Source: a bacterium (GTDB taxonomy: Bacteria; UBA9089; JASEGY01). Taken from it: a stretch of DNA of 14,519 bases. The DNA is taken from contig JASEGY010000043.1 in NCBI GenBank assembly GCA_030019105.1, forward strand, positions 1 through 14,519, in the 5' to 3' direction. A program made the translations under genes and the position numbers. Position 1 is the stretch's first letter, and each line of letters starts with the position of its first letter. The notes below the pieces were generated by a model. That model was not told the DNA's origin. It worked only from the letters and a program-made list of their open reading frames with translations, and did no database searches. Positions 11,631 through 14,519 of the stretch are shown piece after piece.

Positions 11631-14421
11631 TAACCGCTCCATCTTCACCGATAATCACGACAAAGGTCTGATTAGGACTCTCAATAGTAATCGTGGCGAC
11701 AGCATCTGCCAGGAATTGCGGATGTTTTACCACTATCCTATGCACACCCTGTGATACATCCCTGATTCTCTGTAATCCTTTTCCCTTAGACTGGCCATCC
11801 ATCCAGATTTCAGCATCATAATAATAAGGATCTACCGTAATATTCCCTGTTATAGCTGATTGTCCCAGATAGATATTCTTTGACCAGGTAAAATCTCCGC
11901 CTAAGCTCTCCCTGGAGATATCAGCCTCTACCGTAGCCGTCATATAACCTTCCCTGGTTACCTTAATTAGATAATGTCCCGTTCCTTCTATCGGGCCTTC
12001 CGATATCCCTTTATTGTCAGTTCGTCCAAAGTAACGGTCATTTTGCCAGATATATGCCTTTGCGACCGGTTTTTTGGTCTCTTCATCATAGACAGCGATC
12101 CGGATTCTGGGGGGCGGCAGGGCCAGAAAAGCCGCTACCCGGTTGTCCTGCTGCGTGTTGAACCTTACCTCTTTGGACTGATAAGGGGATTTCTCAAAGG
12201 TAAAGGTATGTTGTCCCGGTTGTAATGAGTAGCGCAAAATGGGCGTAGTGCCTATCTGTTTCCCTCCCAGGTAGACACTGGCCTTAATATCGTTGGCCTG
12301 ATTCTGACCGGTGGTCCCTTCCGGAAAGGCAAAAAAGTCCACAAACTTCTTTAATACAGTACTTATCGGTGGTATTTGAGCTGTGTCGACCACCAATTTT
12401 TTAGAATAGGATTCGAAATTAGGCAGTTTAATATCTATTTGATGTTCGCCGGCTTTAATCAGGAGGTCGGTCATAGGCGTTCGGCCTCTAACTTCATTAT
12501 CAACCAGGATATTGGCCCCGTCCGGATTAGATGTTACCGCAACGTATTTAAACATCTCTCCTTTTACGCGGTAAACCTCGAGGTTATTTTCTTCCTCCGG
12601 TTGGAAAGACCAGAACCTTCGATCCACCTCTGCCCCGCCCATCGGGTCCAGAGTATCAATAAGACATCCTTCTAACAACTCAAAGCCCCTGACTTCTAAT
12701 TTAATATCGTGCTTGCCGACATAAACCGACTGTCTTAACGGGGTCTTTTGGCCCACCTTTCGGTCATCTAAATAAACAGCCGCCCCTGGCGGATTAGACT
12801 CAATGATCAGATCACTCTCAAAGGTGAAGGCCAGCACATTTGCTCCTTCTTCAGTCACATCACCTTTTCCGCCCCCAGCCTCAATAGTTCCTTGCTTTCC
12901 TGTAATGGTAATGGTTCGGATAATGGGGGCAAACCCCTCTTTTTCCAATCGCAGCTCATAATTACCAGGTGAAATCTTTAGCACCTTGAGGGTAGGTTTA
13001 GCCACCCCGATTTTATCCCCGTCTAAAAAGATATTTGCCCCCGGCGGACTGGATTTAATAATTAATGCCGGCGGCCAAATAGTATCATAGACTGTTGTTC
13101 CCAGGGCTGTCCATTGGAAAAAAGTATCAACACATAAAAAGAGGATAAAGGTGGATAAGACCCCAATAAGAGAGCCGACTACCATCCGCTTGTACTTTTG
13201 AGCCGAGGATATCATCAGATCGAAGACGGTCTTTTCACCTTCTTCTGCCGGAGATGGCGCTGCAGGCTGGGGGGCCGGGGCTTCTCTTACAGGAGGAGGA
13301 GAAGGAGAAGGAGAAGGAAAAGGAGAAGGAGAAGGAGGAGCTTCAACCGGCGGCGCTCCCGCCCACGAAGTATCACTTGCCGACGCAGGTTGAACAGGCT
13401 TCACAGGCTTAACAGGTTGAACAGGTTGAACAACTTGACGGCTTGCTTCCTTTTTAAGCTGCTCTTCTTTTATTTCTTTAGAAAAGAGGTCATGCATAAA
13501 GGCCTGAAGATTCTCTTCCTTCAAGCTAAACCTGTTTTCAGCTATGAAAAGTTCCAGGTCATTATACATCTCCTGGGCATCTTTGTATCTTTTGGCTGAA
13601 TCACGCTGCAAGGCCTTGCTTAATATGGCCTTAAGCCTTTTAGGCGCCCCCAGTTTGTCTAAAGGAGAAAAATCTACTTTGGCGGCGATCACTTTTTGCA
13701 AGGTGGCGGCATCAGTATCGGCCCGAAAGAGTCTATCTCCGGTAAGAACCTCGTACATCACCGACCCTAAAGCAAAGACATCTGAGCGCGCATCAATCTC
13801 TTCTTCTTTCCCCTGTCCTTGCTCAGGCGACATATACGGAATTTTACCCTTAAGCGACCCTTTTTCTCCTTCTACCCTGGTAGAAGCTGCTTTGGCAATA
13901 CCAAAATCAGTTAGTTTGACCTTGCCTTCGTGATAGAGCATTATGTTACTGGGAGTTACATCTCTATGCACGATATTAAGGGGGCGATCGGTTGCTTCTT
14001 CCTTCTTTCGGTGGGCATAGGCCAACCCCCTGGCTACCTCTGTGATAATATAGGTGACTAATTCCAGCGGGAGGGTTGTTTTGGTTTCCTGACATTTATC
14101 CAGTATCTCTTTCAGGTTATTGCCATCTACATACTCCATAACAATATAAAAGGTATTATCGTCGGTCCTGAGAAAATCATAGGCCTGGACAATATTGCGA
14201 TGGTTAAGAATGGCCGTATGGACGGCCTCATCCCAGAACATATCCACAAATCGCGCATCTTCAGAATAAGTCTTCAGGATTTTCTTTAAAGCGACAATCC
14301 GTTTCAAAACCAAATCCTGGGCCTTAAAAACTTCAGCCAGACCACCAACCGCAATACGGTTCAGAATTTTATATCTCTTCCCTAAAACCTCGTACTGGTC
14401 CTCAAAAGTATTCTCTTGCAT
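11614..14421 (-). CDS. Membrane Ser/Thr protein kinase with multiple extracytoplasmic PEGA domains
   Basis: A 935-residue Hanks-type kinase. Kinase domain about 17-293: AVGGLAEVF (24-32, first Gly of the loop replaced by Ala), VALKK with Lys46, Glu65, HRDVTPSNIML (152-162, with Thr where many kinases have Lys), DFGIAKA (172-178) and PYMSPEQ (195-201). A Pro-rich linker (330-395) and a membrane helix (MVVGSLIGVLSTFILFLCV, 413-431) follow. Outside lie PEGA-type domains at about 451-508, 536-585, 625-682 and 711-765, a carboxypeptidase-regulatory-like segment (772-835) and a final PEGA-like unit (858-915). Asp154 and Asp172 are present, so catalysis is likely. PEGA domains are thought to contact wall or surface polymers. 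The ATG has AAAGG upstream. It is the first gene of the locus and overlaps the next reading frame, consistent with an operon with the FHA and PP2C genes. Confidence 0.95.
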   Translation of the reverse strand: MQENTFEDQYEVLGKRYKILNRIAVGGLAEVFKAQDLVLKRIVALKKILKTYSEDARFVDMFWDEAVHTAILNHRNIVQAYDFLRTDDNTFYIVMEYVDGNNLKEILDKCQETKTTLPLELVTYIITEVARGLAYAHRKKEEATDRPLNIVHRDVTPSNIMLYHEGKVKLTDFGIAKAASTRVEGEKGSLKGKIPYMSPEQGQGKEEEIDARSDVFALGSVMYEVLTGDRLFRADTDAATLQKVIAAKVDFSPLDKLGAPKRLKAILSKALQRDSAKRYKDAQEMYNDLELFIAENRFSLKEENLQAFMHDLFSKEIKEEQLKKEASRQVVQPVQPVKPVKPVQPASASDTSWAGAPPVEAPPSPSPFPSPSPSPPPVREAPAPQPAAPSPAEEGEKTVFDLMISSAQKYKRMVVGSLIGVLSTFILFLCVDTFFQWTALGTTVYDTIWPPALIIKSSPPGANIFLDGDKIGVAKPTLKVLKISPGNYELRLEKEGFAPIIRTITITGKQGTIEAGGGKGDVTEEGANVLAFTFESDLIIESNPPGAAVYLDDRKVGQKTPLRQSVYVGKHDIKLEVRGFELLEGCLIDTLDPMGGAEVDRRFWSFQPEEENNLEVYRVKGEMFKYVAVTSNPDGANILVDNEVRGRTPMTDLLIKAGEHQIDIKLPNFESYSKKLVVDTAQIPPISTVLKKFVDFFAFPEGTTGQNQANDIKASVYLGGKQIGTTPILRYSLQPGQHTFTFEKSPYQSKEVRFNTQQDNRVAAFLALPPPRIRIAVYDEETKKPVAKAYIWQNDRYFGRTDNKGISEGPIEGTGHYLIKVTREGYMTATVEADISRESLGGDFTWSKNIYLGQSAITGNITVDPYYYDAEIWMDGQSKGKGLQRIRDVSQGVHRIVVKHPQFLADAVATITIESPNQTFVVIIGEDGAVNVQER
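13291..13440 (-). repeat. Low-complexity tandem repeats coding the kinase Pro-rich linker
   Basis: A GGAGAA hexamer tract at 13291-13340 encodes the SPSPFPSPSPSP stretch, and about five 9-base AGGTTGAAC/AGGCTTCAC units at 13387-13431 encode QPV/KPV tripeptides. Both can change copy number without breaking frame, which would alter the distance between kinase and membrane. Confidence 0.85.
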
Positions 14422-14439
14422 TTTAATTTTACCTTTTTT

Positions 14440-14519
14440 GTAAGCGTTCAGATATCAGGTGATGTGTATCCTCTTCAAATCTATGGGTGTATCTGGTTGT
14501 AGGTTGTAGGTTGTAAGTT
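14440..14519. repeat. Repeat element upstream of the kinase gene, running off the window
   Basis: GTAAGCGTTCA at 14440-14450 repeats the border motif, followed by GATATCAGGTGATGTG and, at 14495-14519, about three and a half 7-base GGTTGTA units. This is the start of another element that ends 18 bases from the kinase ATG. I see no convincing promoter in these 98 bases, so transcription may start outside the window. Confidence 0.65.

Noticed and set aside
13198..13599. Arginine-rich plus-strand open frame
   Set aside because: It is the complement of the kinase Pro-rich linker, where GGAGAA repeats give Arg runs; no ribosome-binding site or family match.
4029..14421. Type VI secretion regulatory cluster
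   Set aside because: Kinase, PP2C and FHA are shared with T6SS regulation, but no sheath, Hcp, VgrG, TssJKLM or ClpV gene is in the window.

Overview
The window reads as a piece of chromosome from an uncultivated Gram-negative bacterium of moderate G+C. The supporting signs are a sigma-54 activator, an OmpA-type outer-membrane protein with a peptidoglycan-binding domain, a GH3 beta-N-acetylhexosaminidase, and intergenic regions packed with short tandem repeats. A phylum cannot be assigned from this sequence alone. Only the first gene, a truncated sigma-54 activator, is on the + strand. All other genes are on the - strand.

Layout, left to right: the 3' end of an NtrC-family regulator (1-455); a DUF2442-like small protein (528-905); a GH3 hexosaminidase whose reading frame carries three in-frame blocks of heptanucleotide repeats (978-2705); a RelE/ParE-like toxin and its presumed antitoxin, overlapping by ATGA (2833-3425); an unrecognised small helical protein (3483-3866); then the main locus at 4029-14421.

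The main locus is transcribed right to left. It encodes a membrane Ser/Thr kinase with extracytoplasmic PEGA domains; a coiled-coil protein with a 49-residue tandem repeat and a C-terminal membrane anchor; a membrane protein with two cytoplasmic FHA domains and an extracytoplasmic FG-GAP beta-propeller; a PP2C phosphatase with a membrane helix and PEGA-like domains; and an OmpA-family protein with thrombospondin-3-type calcium-binding repeats. Kinase (writer), FHA (reader) and PP2C (eraser) together form a complete phosphothreonine circuit. Each has a transmembrane helix and an extracytoplasmic sensor-like domain, and the set is co-oriented with an outer-membrane peptidoglycan-binding protein. 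I infer a cell-envelope sensing or assembly pathway; its signal and output are unknown.

The second theme is repeats. Almost every intergenic gap is built from repeat elements: arrays of 7-bp units in several unrelated sequences, arranged as inverted (foldback) pairs; boundary motifs of the type GTAAGCGTTCA or GTAACTGCTCA placed a few bases after stop codons; and an 87-bp REPIN-like element present twice with one mismatch. Some elements lie inside genes: the hexosaminidase is interrupted three times without loss of frame, and one REPIN forms the 5' end of the coiled-coil protein's reading frame.
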